A stretch of 64,000 bases of DNA from Chloroflexota bacterium (GTDB lineage: Bacteria > Chloroflexota > Dehalococcoidia > Tepidiformales > Tepidiformaceae): the NCBI GenBank assembly GCA_026710655.1, contig JAPOQN010000008.1, forward strand, positions 1 to 64,000, in the 5' to 3' direction. Positions 54,604 to 63,156 of the stretch are shown piece by piece (the first letter of the stretch is position 1; the number at the start of each line of letters is the position of its first letter). Both the position numbers and the translations under genes were made by a program. Below the pieces are notes generated by a model. That model was not told the origin of the DNA. It saw nothing but the letters and a program-made list of their open reading frames with translations, and searched no databases.

Positions 54604-54672
54604 CCAGCGGGAGGGCCTGTCCCGAAGGCATAACGTGCCCGATCTCAAAAGATGCCGTGATGACGAACCGGC

Positions 54673-56148
54673 CTATTGCTGGTCGAGTTCGCGGGCCAGC
54701 AGCTCCTGGGCGACCTGGGGATTGGCTCGCCCCTTTGTCTCGCGCATGACGCCGCCAAGGAGGCGCTTGATGGCGGCGGTCTTGCCGCCACGGTAGTCGG
54801 CCACGGCCTTCTCGTTCTCGGCGATGACCTTACGCACGATCTCGACGAGCTCATCGCTCTCGCGGACCTGGGCGAGGCCGCCCTCCTCGACGATGACGGC
54901 GGCGGCCTTGCCGCTCTCGACCATCTCGTCGAACACCTGCTTGGCCACCTGGCCGGTGACGGTTCCACCCTCGGCCAGCTCGATCAGCTCGGCGAGGGCG
55001 ACGGCGGCGACAGGGAACTGCTCGACCTCGGCGTCGTGCTCGTTGGCCCAGCGCCCGACCTCGCCCAGCACCCAGTTGGCGGCGAGCTTGGCGGTGCGGG
55101 CGGGGTCGAAGGGGAGGGCGGCGGCGACGGCATCGGCGAAGTCAGAGCGGTCGCGGGCCTCGGCGAGGGTGGAGGCCTCGAAGTCGGAGAGGCCGAGGCC
55201 GAGGTAGCGCTCGCGGCGGGCGGCGGGGAGCTCGGGAAGCTCTCCGCGTACGCCCTCGACGAAGTCGCGGCTGAGGGCGAGGGGGGGCAGGTCGGGCTCG
55301 GGGAAGTAGCGGTAGTCGTTGGCCTCTTCCTTGGAGCGCTGGGAGACGGTCTCCTCGCGTTCCTGGTCCCAGCCGCGCGTCTCCTGAGGGATGACGCCGC
55401 CCTCGCGGAGCACCTCCGCCTGGCGGGCCATCTCGAAGACGAGCGCCTCGTAGACGCCGCGGAAGCTGTTCATGTTCTTGACCTCGACCTTGGAGCCAAG
55501 GGCCTCCTGGCCACGGGGGCGCAGGCTAATGTTGGCGTCGCAGCGGAAGTTGCCTTCCTCCATGTTGGCGCGGCTGGCGCCGATGGCGCGGAGGATGGCG
55601 CGCAGGCTCACGAGGTAGGCGCGGGCCTCCTCGGGCGAGCGGATGTCGGGCTCGCTCACGATTTCCATGAGGGGCGTGCCCGAGCGGTTGATATCGATGA
55701 GGCTGTAGCCCTCGCCGGTGATGGGGTCGGTGCGATGGAGGAGGCGGGCGGTGTCCTCCTCCATGTGGACGCGTGTAATACCGACGCGGGCGCGCTCGCC
55801 CTCGACGTCGACATCGAGCCAGCCGCCGTGGCAGATGGGGAGGTCGTACTGGCTGACCTGGTAGCCCTTCATCAGGTCGGGGTAGGGGTAGTTCTTGCGG
55901 TCGAACTTGGAGAAGTCGGAGATCTCGCAGTTGAGGGCGAGGCCCGTCTTGACGATGAGGCGGATGGCCTCCTCGTTAATGACGGGCAGGACGCCGGGCA
56001 GTCCCAGGCAGACGGGGCAGACGTGGGTGTTCGGGTCGGCGCCGGAGTACTCGGCGCTACACCCGCAGAACATCTTGCTGCGGGTGATGGGCTGGCAGTG
56101 CACCTCAAGGCCGATAACGGTCTCGAACTCGGTGGCGGCAGCGGTCAT
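54673..56148 (-). CDS. gatB: Asp/Glu-tRNA amidotransferase subunit B
   Basis: A 491-residue subunit of the GatCAB complex, which converts Glu-tRNA-Gln (and Asp-tRNA-Asn) to the amidated form. I-G-L-E-V-H-C-Q at the start is the family hallmark, C-P-V-C-L-G-L-P-G and a second Cys pair (C-G-C) form the zinc site in the N-terminal cradle, and the C-terminal YqeY-like tail begins near residue 340. Its gatA and gatC are not adjacent. ATG lies 7 nt after a TACACT box, so it is probably leaderless. Confidence 0.96.
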   Translation of the reverse strand: MTAAATEFETVIGLEVHCQPITRSKMFCGCSAEYSGADPNTHVCPVCLGLPGVLPVINEEAIRLIVKTGLALNCEISDFSKFDRKNYPYPDLMKGYQVSQYDLPICHGGWLDVDVEGERARVGITRVHMEEDTARLLHRTDPITGEGYSLIDINRSGTPLMEIVSEPDIRSPEEARAYLVSLRAILRAIGASRANMEEGNFRCDANISLRPRGQEALGSKVEVKNMNSFRGVYEALVFEMARQAEVLREGGVIPQETRGWDQEREETVSQRSKEEANDYRYFPEPDLPPLALSRDFVEGVRGELPELPAARRERYLGLGLSDFEASTLAEARDRSDFADAVAAALPFDPARTAKLAANWVLGEVGRWANEHDAEVEQFPVAAVALAELIELAEGGTVTGQVAKQVFDEMVESGKAAAVIVEEGGLAQVRESDELVEIVRKVIAENEKAVADYRGGKTAAIKRLLGGVMRETKGRANPQVAQELLARELDQQ

Positions 56149-56155
56149 GGGGGGC

Positions 56156-56161
56156 AGTGTA
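56156..56161 (-). promoter_or_regulatory. -10 box, leaderless gatB start
   Basis: TACACT on the minus strand ends 7 nt before the ATG at 56148, with a pyrimidine-rich spacer GCCCCCC. Confidence 0.55.
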
Positions 56162-56181
56162 GGAAGGGGAGGGCGGGGGCG

Positions 56182-57231
56182 CTAGCGGAGGGTGAGGTGC
56201 GGCTCTCCTGCGCGGACGCGGCCGATGGGGTGGAGGGGTTCGGCGTCGGCGGCGAAGGCGGCTTCGAGGGCCTTCGCCTTGCGGGCGGGGCAGGCGAGGA
56301 GGAGGCCGCCGGAGGTCTGCGGGTCGAAGGCGAGGGCGGCCAGTTCGGGGGAGACGCGCGCGCCGACCGTGAGGTTGTCGCCGACCCAGTCGCGGTTGCG
56401 ACCCTCGCCGCCGGTGTGGGCGTCCATGGCGGCGGACTCGAGCGCGCCGGGGAGGAGGGGGAGGGCGGAGGCGTCGATGGTGGCGGACACGCCGGAGCGC
56501 TCGACCATCTCCCAGAGATGGCCGAGGAGGCCGAAGCCGGTGACGTCGGTGGCGGCGCGCAGGCGGTGGGCGACGGCGAGGTGGGCGGCGTGGCGGTTGA
56601 GGCGCAGCATCGAGTCGATGGCCCCATCGAGCCAGGCGGGGTCGCCGCCCCCGCTGCCGGTCGAGGAGAGGATGACGCCCGTACCGAGGGGCTTGGTCAG
56701 GTAGAGCCGGTCGCCGGGACGGAGGGCGGCCTTGCGCAGCAGGCGGGAGGGGTTCGCCAGGCCGAGGACGCTCAGGCCGAACTTGGGCTCGTCGTCCCAG
56801 ATGGTGTGGCCACCGGCGACAGCGCCACCAGCCTCGGCCACCTTCTCCGCGCCGCCGCGAATAATCTCCGCGGCGACCTCGGAAGGCAGGTCCTCCGGGA
56901 AGGCGGCGACATTCAACGCGAGCACAACCTCGCCGCCCATCGCATAGACGTCGGACATGGCGTTGGCAGCGGCGATGGCGCCGTACTGCCAGGGGTCGTC
57001 GACGAGGGGGGCGAAGAAGTCGACGGTGGCGATGACGGCGGTGCGGGCGTTGATGCGGTAGACAGCCGCGTCGTCCGGCGTCCCGAGCCCCGCGAGGAGG
57101 TTGGGGTGCCGTTCGGGATCGAACGCGGCGGTCAGTGGCGACAGAACCTGCGCCAGGGCCTCAGGGCCCGCCTTGGACGCTCAGCCGCCGCAGCCGGTCA
57201 GGTCGGTGAGACGAATCTCGTGTGCGGTCAC
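56182..57231 (-). CDS. selD: selenide,water dikinase, selenocysteine-containing
   Basis: A 349-residue enzyme making selenophosphate from selenide and ATP. From GTG 57231 the frame reads through an in-frame TGA at 57183-57181, at residue 17, in L-T-G-C-G-G-U-A-S-K-A-G-P, where other SelD have C-G-G-C or C-G-G-U: the catalytic selenium/sulfur residue. Downstream, G-L-G-T-P-D-D-A-A-V-Y-R is the first ATP/Mg site, T-V-D-F-F-A-P-L-V-D-D the second, and G-G-H-T-I and F-D-P-Q-T-S-G-G-L the C-terminal signatures. Taking only the ATG at 56958 would lose the active site. A leaderless promoter supports the GTG. Divergent from nth. Confidence 0.95.
57156..57183 (-). promoter_or_regulatory. Sec codon with SECIS-like hairpin in selD
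   Basis: The TGA occupies 57183-57181. Eleven nt after it, GGGCC (57169-57165) pairs with GGCCC (57160-57156) around a CTGA loop. Bacterial SECIS elements lie immediately 3' of the UGA; the 5-bp stem is shorter than in E. coli, so SelB recognition here may differ. Confidence 0.6.
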
Positions 57232-57237
57232 GGGGAG

Positions 57238-57243
57238 ATCGTA
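57238..57243 (-). promoter_or_regulatory. -10 box, leaderless selD start
   Basis: TACGAT on the minus strand ends 6 nt before GTG 57231 (spacer CTCCCC), supporting the full-length selD start. Confidence 0.55.
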
Positions 57244-57275
57244 GCGGACGGAGGCGCTGCGGGATCGGGGCGTGC

Positions 57276-57281
57276 CAGAAT
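57276..57281 (+). promoter_or_regulatory. -10 box, leaderless nth start
   Basis: CAGAAT ends 6 nt before GTG 57288 (spacer GGCCGC). It is back to back with the selD promoter. Confidence 0.45.
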
Positions 57282-57287
57282 GGCCGC

Positions 57288-57962
57288 GTGACCCCCGATC
57301 CGGACGCGATGCTGACGGCGCTGGCCGAGCTCTACGGGGAGCCGGAATCGCGGCCCCACGGCGACGCGGTGGCGGAGCTGGTGCTGACAGTCCTCTCGCA
57401 GAACACGTCGGACAAGAACAGCGGCCGCGCCTTCGTGCAGCTAATGCGTCGCTACCCCGGCTGGGACGCGATCGCGGAGGCGCCGCTGGATGAGCTCATC
57501 GCCACGATCCAGACAGGCGGGCTGGCGCAGCAGAAGGCGCCCCGGATCAAGCGCATCCTGGAGGCGGTGCGGGCGCGGGCCCCGGACTGGAACCTCGCGT
57601 TCCTGGAGGAGGAGCCGCTCGAGGAAGCGCGGACGTGGCTGCGGGGGTTGCCGGGGGTGGGTCCGAAGACGGCCGCCTGCGTGTTGCTGTTCGCGCTGGG
57701 GCGCCCGGCGCTGCCGGTGGACACGCACGTCGAGCGGGTGGCGAAACGGTTGGCGCTCGTCCCGCCGAAGACGACGCCCGAGCAGGCGCACGAACGCCTC
57801 GAAGCGCTCCTACCGCCGGAGGCGTACTACCGCTTCCACATGCTGCTCATCAAGCACGGGCGGCGGACGTGCAGCGCCCGGAACCCACGCTGCGAGGCGT
57901 GTCCGCTGGAAGGGGCGTGCCCGAGCAGCGCGCTGCGGGCGGAGGGCGGGGGGTCGCCTTGA
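57288..57962 (+). CDS. nth: endonuclease III
   Basis: A 224-residue DNA glycosylase/AP lyase for oxidised pyrimidines. K127 in L-P-G-V-G-P-K-T-A is the catalytic Lys of the helix-hairpin-helix, and D145 in V-D-T-H-V-E-R-V the activating Asp. The [4Fe-4S] loop is C195, C202, C205, C211 in exact C-x6-C-x2-C-x5-C. GTG 57288 is 6 nt after a CAGAAT box. Stop overlaps the TTG of the DUF1697 gene. Confidence 0.92.
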   Translation: MTPDPDAMLTALAELYGEPESRPHGDAVAELVLTVLSQNTSDKNSGRAFVQLMRRYPGWDAIAEAPLDELIATIQTGGLAQQKAPRIKRILEAVRARAPDWNLAFLEEEPLEEARTWLRGLPGVGPKTAACVLLFALGRPALPVDTHVERVAKRLALVPPKTTPEQAHERLEALLPPEAYYRFHMLLIKHGRRTCSARNPRCEACPLEGACPSSALRAEGGGSP

Positions 57963-58498
57963 ACATCGCCTTGCTCCGCGGGATCAACGTTGGCGGGAAG
58001 AACAAGCTGCCGATGAAGGACCTCGCCACACTGTTCCGGGAGGCGGGGTGCGAGGACGTGCGGACCTACGTCCAGAGCGGGAACGTGCTCTTTCGGGCCG
58101 GCACAACGCTGGCGGAGGCCATCCCGTCCCTGATCAGCGCGTCGATCGAGAGTCGCTTCGGCTATCGCGTTCCGGTGATCACGCGCACGGCCCGGGATCT
58201 CCGGGCGATCGTTGAGGCGAACCCCTTTGCCGAAGCCGGGGCCGAAGCGGACAAACTGCTCGTCCTCTTCCTGGCGGATGCACCCAACCCCGAGCAGGTA
58301 GAGGCCCTGGATCCGAATCGCTCGCCCGGTGACGAGTTCGCGGTCGTGGGTCGCGAGGTCTTTCTCCACTGTCCAAACGGGTTTGCCCGCAGCAAGTTGA
58401 CCAACAGCTACTTCGACTCCGTCCTCTCGACGACCAGCACGGGCCGAAACTGGAGGACGGTGGGCAACCTCCTGGAACTGGCTACCGACGGGGGCTGA
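57959..58498 (+). CDS. DUF1697 family protein
   Basis: A 179-residue protein. The start N-I-A-L-L-R-G-I-N-V-G-G-K-N-K-L-P-M is the unmistakable DUF1697 signature, with V-R-T-Y-V-Q-S-G-N-V-L-F as the second block and R-S-K-L-T-N-S-Y-F near the end. Structures show two ferredoxin-like domains; no function is known. The start must be TTG at 57959, overlapping the nth stop by 4 nt, with GGAGGG upstream. Coupling to nth may reflect convenience only. Confidence 0.88.
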   Translation: MNIALLRGINVGGKNKLPMKDLATLFREAGCEDVRTYVQSGNVLFRAGTTLAEAIPSLISASIESRFGYRVPVITRTARDLRAIVEANPFAEAGAEADKLLVLFLADAPNPEQVEALDPNRSPGDEFAVVGREVFLHCPNGFARSKLTNSYFDSVLSTTSTGRNWRTVGNLLELATDGG

Positions 58499-58519
58499 CT
58501 TGCAGGCGGAGGCCGAGGG

Positions 58520-59593
58520 CTAGGACTCGTCGTCCCGGGTACCGCCGACCTCGGGGCCACCCGGCGGGTTTGCGGGGGACGAGGGAGCACGGGCGGGGAG
58601 CGACAGGGCGGAAAGGCGGCGGCGCAGGCCGGAGAGGTCGGGGAGGGGCAGGCCGATGCCCGCCCCGCCCGAGAGCTCGTGCGTGGGGCCGGGGACGGCG
58701 GTGAAGGGGAGGACGGGGCCGTCGTCGTAGACGACGGGGTCGAGGGATTCGTCCGAGAAGAAGGCGTTGGCGATCCAGTGGAGCAGCCGGCCGGCGACGG
58801 CGATGATGAGGCCGAGCACGCCGGCGATGAGGAAGTTGCGCTCGGGCACGTCGAGCATCGCCTGCACAATCACCTGCAGGTCGCCGAGGAAGGGATCCTC
58901 GGAGCCGAAGCGGTCGATCAGGTAGCTCCCGCCGCGGGCGACGAAGTAGCCGGGCGCGGAGGCGAGCAGGACGGCCAGTCCGAACGAGGTGAAGCGCGAG
59001 AACCCGCGGTTGAGGGCGAGCGTGGCCGCCCCCATGAGCGTCGCGAGGACGAGTGCGCCAAGGGCCACCCAGCGCGCGCGGTCATGCACGTCGCCAGTCA
59101 GGAACCCGACGAGCTCGCGGATGAGGGTGGAGATTGAGAAGAGGTCGACGGACTGCTCGCCGGTCTCGTCGAAGGCGTCGAGGCCGGTGGCGTAGACGAG
59201 CTTTGCGGAGCGGTCGAGGAGGAGGGCGCGGATGGTGGCGGCGTCGGCGGTGAGGGCCTCGACGCGGGTGAGGGTGACGGGGAGGGGGTAGTCGGGCATC
59301 TCGACGGTTTCTTCGGTGGAAGCGCGGGCCTCGTCGCGGAGGGCGGGGATGCCTTCCGCGAGCGTCTGATCGATGTCGGTCAGGGAGGCGATGCCGGTGG
59401 CGAGGAGGGTCTGGGCGCGGTCGGGACGCGTCATCTCGTAGACGCTGAGGGAGGCGATGAAGAGAAGGAAGGCGATAGCGAAGATCCCGGCGGCGAGCCA
59501 GGTGCCGCCGTGTTCCGCTTCGGCGTAGGCCTTGCCGAAGACGCGCTCGCTGACGGGGCCACGCCGGGGGAAGGTCGAACGCCGGTTCAGCAT
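58520..59593 (-). CDS. four-to-five-helix membrane protein, unknown
   Basis: A 357-residue protein of unrecognised family. One membrane helix lies near residues 31-52, followed by an extracytoplasmic helical region of about 110 residues (D-I-D-Q-T-L-A-E-G-I-P-A-L), then two helices near 165-205 and two near 225-270, and a cytoplasmic Pro/Ser/Gly-rich tail. The layout (anchor, sensor-like domain, more helices) resembles a transporter accessory or stress sensor. It ends 9 nt before... the RDD gene on the same strand lies upstream. ATG is 6 nt after a TAGGGT box. Confidence 0.6.
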   Translation of the reverse strand: MLNRRSTFPRRGPVSERVFGKAYAEAEHGGTWLAAGIFAIAFLLFIASLSVYEMTRPDRAQTLLATGIASLTDIDQTLAEGIPALRDEARASTEETVEMPDYPLPVTLTRVEALTADAATIRALLLDRSAKLVYATGLDAFDETGEQSVDLFSISTLIRELVGFLTGDVHDRARWVALGALVLATLMGAATLALNRGFSRFTSFGLAVLLASAPGYFVARGGSYLIDRFGSEDPFLGDLQVIVQAMLDVPERNFLIAGVLGLIIAVAGRLLHWIANAFFSDESLDPVVYDDGPVLPFTAVPGPTHELSGGAGIGLPLPDLSGLRRRLSALSLPARAPSSPANPPGGPEVGGTRDDES

Positions 59594-59599
59594 CCGTTC

Positions 59600-59605
59600 A
59601 CCCTA
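59600..59605 (-). promoter_or_regulatory. -10 box, leaderless membrane-protein start
   Basis: TAGGGT on the minus strand ends 6 nt before the ATG at 59593; it overlaps the stop region of the RDD gene. Confidence 0.4.
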
Positions 59606-60184
59606 CACGGCCTCTACGACAATGGTCCCGGCGATGCGGTCGTGGAGGGCGCGGCGGTAGGGGTCGAAGACGGCCCAGAGGAGTCCCGCGACGCAGATGA
59701 GCAGGCTGAGGCCGACGAAGAGGCCGGCGGCGACGGGTGTCCCACGCAGGACGTAGGCAAGAACGGCGCCGACTCCGAGAACGAGCACGTAGCTGAGCAT
59801 GCCGGTCACGCGGGCGAGGGCGCCGAGGAGGCCCAGGGGAGCGCCGTCGGAGCGGACCACGCTGATGCGCATGACCGCGCCGCCGGCGGTCTTCCCCCAG
59901 AACCCGAGGCCGAGGAAGTAGTAGAGGAAGCAGGCGGCGGGCACGGCCGCGACGAGCGCCCAGAAGAGGCCGACGGCGTCGCCGGAGGCGTTCACGCGGT
60001 CGAAGTCCGAGGAGAGGAGGAGGTTGACCGAGCCGGCGATGATGAGGACCCCCCCGACGAAGAAGAGGGCGACGGCATCGATCGCGACGGCAGCAACGCG
60101 CATTTCGAAGGAGGCGTAACGCAAACGGCGGGCCGAGGGGCGTTCGAACGCCGTTCCCGGAGCTGCCGGCGACCCTGCTGCCAT
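59603..60184 (-). CDS. RDD-family membrane protein
   Basis: A 193-residue protein with the RDD signature: R-L-R-Y-A-S-F-E-M-R-V-A-A-V-A-I-D-A-V-A-L-F-F places Arg and the D-A pair at the cytoplasmic face of helix 1, and L-G-F-W-G-K-T-A-G-G-A-V-M-R-I-S-V-V is the family's second block. Three membrane helices. Function unknown, proposed transport or Na+/H+ exchange in some members. In-frame ATGs at 60196 and 60184; the latter is preferred since the former overlaps the TACAAT box. It precedes the next reverse-strand gene by 9 nt. Confidence 0.8.
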   Translation of the reverse strand: MAAGSPAAPGTAFERPSARRLRYASFEMRVAAVAIDAVALFFVGGVLIIAGSVNLLLSSDFDRVNASGDAVGLFWALVAAVPAACFLYYFLGLGFWGKTAGGAVMRISVVRSDGAPLGLLGALARVTGMLSYVLVLGVGAVLAYVLRGTPVAAGLFVGLSLLICVAGLLWAVFDPYRRALHDRIAGTIVVEAV

Positions 60185-60194
60185 GAGCACCGCC

Positions 60195-60200
60195 ATTGTA
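60195..60200 (-). promoter_or_regulatory. -10 box of the RDD gene
   Basis: TACAAT on the minus strand overlaps the ATG at 60196 and lies 10 nt before the ATG at 60184, which supports the later start. Confidence 0.45.
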
Positions 60201-60240
60201 TCGCCGGGAGGGGGCGGGGCGGGGGCGATCGGGCAGACCC

Positions 60241-60246
60241 TACACT
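60241..60246 (+). promoter_or_regulatory. -10 box before the metalloprotease-like gene
   Basis: TACACT ends exactly 6 nt before the ATG at 60253. The spacer GGAGGG looks like a ribosome-binding site but would not be transcribed if the start is leaderless. Confidence 0.5.
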
Positions 60247-60252
60247 GGAGGG

Positions 60253-61512
60253 ATGAAGCGATTTCGCCTCGCCGGGCTGGACGCCGGACCGGTGGAGCTG
60301 CATCCGTGGCAGCCACCGCTTGTCCTGCTCTCGACGACGGCAGCGGCCACGTTCACGCTGGCGCTGACCATCACGCTGAGCCTCGTCCTGGGGCGGGGGG
60401 CGCTGGCCGAGTACGAATACTCGATCGCGCGCTGGCAGGCTGACCACCTGGCCGGGTCCATCTTCAGCCTGCTGGGCGTGGGCGAAGAGCTGACCGAGGA
60501 GGATGGGGAGGAGCGGCTACGGGAGTACTTCCGCCTGACATCCCTGATCCGGGCCGAGTTACAGGCGGAGTCACCGGACAGGGCGCTGCTGGAGGCGCTC
60601 ACGAACGAGCGTGCGCTCTACGAGAACGATGTCGAGCGCGTCATCGAGGGGTACGTGACCAACGCGGCGGAGGAGGCGGGCCTGCGGCGGCCGCTGCCGC
60701 TCTTCGGCAAAGTCGAGGTGCTCTGGCCGGCGGTGGACATCGAACTGACGAACCCGCCGCGGGTACTCGTCCGCTCCCCCCGGAACGAGATCCGACCAAA
60801 AGGGTACACGCTCCTGCAGCCGGACCTGACTCTGGACGAGATCGAGCTGATCGAGGGGCAAACGGACAACGAGGACACGGTGTCGGTGGTGCTGCCAATC
60901 GGGGGGCTGGCAGTCTATCCGGCGATCATTCGCGAGGACCGTTCGTACTACTCGGTCCTGCGCACGGCGTCGCATGAGTGGGTTCACTTCTACCTCGCCT
61001 TCTACCCGCTGGGCCTTGCCTACAACACGCCCGACGGGCCCACGCTGAACGAGACGGTGGCCAACGTGGCGGAGCGGGAGATCGCACGCATCGCCCGGGA
61101 GCTGCACCCGGTGGAACTGCCGGAAGGAGGAGATGGTCGGGCTCCGGCGAGGGAGCCGCCGCAGCTCGTCTTCCAGATCGAGATGCGTGACCTGCGACTC
61201 CAGGTCGACGCGCTGCTGGCGGAGGGACGGGTGGAGGAGGCGGAAGCCCTGATGGAGGAGGGCCGCCTTCACTTCATGGAACACGGCATCTTCATCCGCA
61301 AGATCAACCAGGCGTACTTTGCCTTCTACGGGTCCTACGCGACCTTGCCGCAGTCGTCGGACCCGATTGGGCCGAAGGTCGAGCGCGTCTGGGAGGAGAC
61401 AGGCGACCTGCGCCTGTTCCTGTCGCTGGTGCGGGAGCTGCAAAGCGAAGCAGACCTCGACGCGCTCCTCGTGCGGCTGGGCGTGGACCCGTCGACGGTG
61501 ACGGTGGAGTAG
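60253..61512 (+). CDS. putative membrane-anchored HExxH metalloprotease
   Basis: A 419-residue protein with one N-terminal membrane helix (about 22-46), then a large extracytoplasmic region. H-E-W-V-H at residues 241-245 is a zinc-protease HExxH motif; E267 in L-N-E-T-V-A-N-V, 22 residues on, could be the third ligand, as in gluzincins. The preceding S-Y-Y-S-V-L-R-T-A-S leads into the helix in the expected way. The region after it is a charged helical segment. No known family is recognised, so proteolysis is inferred from the motif alone. Confidence 0.6.
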   Translation: MKRFRLAGLDAGPVELHPWQPPLVLLSTTAAATFTLALTITLSLVLGRGALAEYEYSIARWQADHLAGSIFSLLGVGEELTEEDGEERLREYFRLTSLIRAELQAESPDRALLEALTNERALYENDVERVIEGYVTNAAEEAGLRRPLPLFGKVEVLWPAVDIELTNPPRVLVRSPRNEIRPKGYTLLQPDLTLDEIELIEGQTDNEDTVSVVLPIGGLAVYPAIIREDRSYYSVLRTASHEWVHFYLAFYPLGLAYNTPDGPTLNETVANVAEREIARIARELHPVELPEGGDGRAPAREPPQLVFQIEMRDLRLQVDALLAEGRVEEAEALMEEGRLHFMEHGIFIRKINQAYFAFYGSYATLPQSSDPIGPKVERVWEETGDLRLFLSLVRELQSEADLDALLVRLGVDPSTVTVE

Positions 61513-61518
61513 CGGTCA

Positions 61519-61569
61519 GGCGGGGGAGGGGATTGGCCGGGCGGGGGAGGGGGTTGGCCGGGCGGGGGC
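61519..61569. repeat. 21-bp G-rich tandem repeat, 2.4 copies
   Basis: Two copies at 61519-61539 and 61540-61560, differing only at one A/G position, plus a partial third to 61569. Each has runs of five and four G with TTGGCCG. G-rich runs could fold into a quadruplex on the plus strand. It lies just left of the cassette boundary. Confidence 0.75.
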
Positions 61570-61598
61570 GAATGTACTGCAGACTTTTGACCTAGTGG
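61567..61598 (+). repeat. left flanking direct repeat of the cassette
   Basis: Fourteen bp reading GGCGAATGTACTGC match 63588-63601 at 13 of 14 positions; the next 18 bp match at 12 of 18. The copies lie 2,021 bp apart and bracket the low-GC genes. Confidence 0.55.
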
Positions 61599-61635
61599 CA
61601 ACACTCTAGGGCGACAAGCACATGCTAGAGTTGCC
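61597..61635 (+). promoter_or_regulatory. inverted repeat upstream of the PIN-GNAT gene
   Basis: GGCAAC (61597-61602) plus TCTAG (61605-61609) pair with CTAGAGTTGCC (61625-61635), an 11-bp imperfect palindrome with a 2-nt bulge. It lies 43 nt before the start codon and includes a TAGAGT box, as expected for an autoregulated operon's operator. Confidence 0.45.
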
Positions 61636-61677
61636 CGACAGGGCTGTTGCCTTGGACGGAGGGGCGGCCCCGAATCG

Positions 61678-63156
61678 ATGCAGCGGTTTCTCCTCGACGC
61701 CAACGTCTTGATCCCCCTGGAACCAACCAGTCCAGCGGGTGTGGAAGGAGACACTCCACTTGCAGTGCAGGTAGTACAACGCGCTGCACAACTTGACTTC
61801 CATCTCTTGGTCCACCCGGAAACACTCCGCGAGCTCGCAACAGACCGAGACCCTGACCGCCGGCTCACTCGTCAAGTATTGCTTGCCAAGTACCAAGCGC
61901 TGGCCGATCCACCGGGCATCAAACACGTTGAAGGCGTACTTGGCGCAGTGGATCCTCAGAGCAACGATTGGGCCGATCACCTCCTTCTTGCTGCTCTTGT
62001 TGCCAATGCAGTTCATTACCTTGTCACCAACGACGACGGCATACACCGGAAGGCACGGCGGCTGGGCGTATCGCAGGACCGTGTACTTACGATCGCCGAC
62101 GCTCTTGCGCTCCTGGACACGCTCGTCAGCAGTCCTCAACGGCCTCCGCCGCAAGTGGCAGCGCGGGCGCTCCACTCTCTACGAAGTGATGACCCCATTT
62201 TCGAGAGCCTGCGTAGCGACTACCTGGAATTTGACCAATGGTTGGAGAAGGTCAGCCGTGAGGGCCGCGAAGCATGGGTGATCGAATCACCTGGAGGTGA
62301 ATGCGCCGGAATTTGTATCTGGAAGTCGGATGACGACGAGTACCGCTTCGGTGGCAAGGTGATGAAGCTCTCTACCTTCAAGGTCGCTGACGAATATAGG
62401 GGCCGGCGGTACGGCGAACTGCTACTCAAGGCCGTGTTCACCGAACTTCACGCCAATCGTTACCAGCATGTCTGGCTCACTGTGTTCGAGCGCCACACGG
62501 CTCTCATCACGATGCTTGAGGACTTCGGGTTCGAGCGCCATGGCGGCGAAACGTCTCTTGGCGAACTCGTGATGGTCAAGCACCTCGCACCGGCGACCAC
62601 CGATAAGCCCGACCACTTCGCATACCACCGCCAGTTTGGACCACCCGCCGTTGATCTCACTCTCGACGCCAGTGTTTATGTGATCCCAATTCAACCCCGC
62701 TACCACACGCGGCTCTTCCCGGACCATCCTGGTGAGCCAGCCCGGCTCCTGCCGGACGACGATCCGTTCGGTAACGCACTCCGGAAGGCCTACCTCAGCC
62801 AAAGTGCGATCACGCCACCGTCTCGCGGCGATACGATCCTCTTCTACCGCTCCGACGATTGGCAGGCGGTCAGCGCCGCGGGCGTAGTCGAGGAGTCCAT
62901 GCGTTCAGGGGATCCATCGGCAGTTGCAGCGTTCGCTGGCCAGCGGACCGTTTACAGCTACGCCGAGATCGACGAGATGACCCGCCCATCCGCCCTCGCC
63001 GTCCTATTCCGGCAGGATCGGCTGATCGAGCCTGGATGGCCGCTCGACGACCTGCGGAACGCAGGGGTATTGAATGCAGCGCCTCAATCCATTACGCAGG
63101 TCCGAAATAAGGAAGGCATCGCATGGCTGACCCGTCGCCTGGCCGCATCGTTCTGA
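61678..63156 (+). CDS. PIN-GNAT-PUA-like three-domain protein
   Basis: A 492-residue fusion. Residues 1-150 form a PIN RNase-like domain: L-L-D7-A-N-V-L-I-P, E52 in L-R-E-L-A-T-D, D97/D100 in N-D-W-A-D-H and D119/D120 in T-N-D-D-G, the full acidic set. Residues about 180-305 are a GNAT acetyltransferase with S-T-F-K-V-A-D-E-Y and R241-G-R-R-Y-G246 (central Gly replaced by Arg) as the acetyl-CoA loop. Residues about 320-490 look like a PUA/EVE-type domain (G-D-T-I-L-F-Y, G-V-V-E-E). ATG has a distant GGAGGGG. Overlaps the ASCH gene by 34 nt. Role unknown. Confidence 0.75.
   Translation: MQRFLLDANVLIPLEPTSPAGVEGDTPLAVQVVQRAAQLDFHLLVHPETLRELATDRDPDRRLTRQVLLAKYQALADPPGIKHVEGVLGAVDPQSNDWADHLLLAALVANAVHYLVTNDDGIHRKARRLGVSQDRVLTIADALALLDTLVSSPQRPPPQVAARALHSLRSDDPIFESLRSDYLEFDQWLEKVSREGREAWVIESPGGECAGICIWKSDDDEYRFGGKVMKLSTFKVADEYRGRRYGELLLKAVFTELHANRYQHVWLTVFERHTALITMLEDFGFERHGGETSLGELVMVKHLAPATTDKPDHFAYHRQFGPPAVDLTLDASVYVIPIQPRYHTRLFPDHPGEPARLLPDDDPFGNALRKAYLSQSAITPPSRGDTILFYRSDDWQAVSAAGVVEESMRSGDPSAVAAFAGQRTVYSYAEIDEMTRPSALAVLFRQDRLIEPGWPLDDLRNAGVLNAAPQSITQVRNKEGIAWLTRRLAASF

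Noticed and set aside
56182-56958. Short selD starting at ATG 56958
   Set aside because: It lacks the ATP and catalytic regions that are plainly encoded upstream across the Sec codon.
54676-57291. An 871-codon forward frame antisense to gatB and selD
   Set aside because: It is a GC-skew shadow: Gly/Ala/Glu-rich, no motif, and it covers two certain reverse-strand genes.
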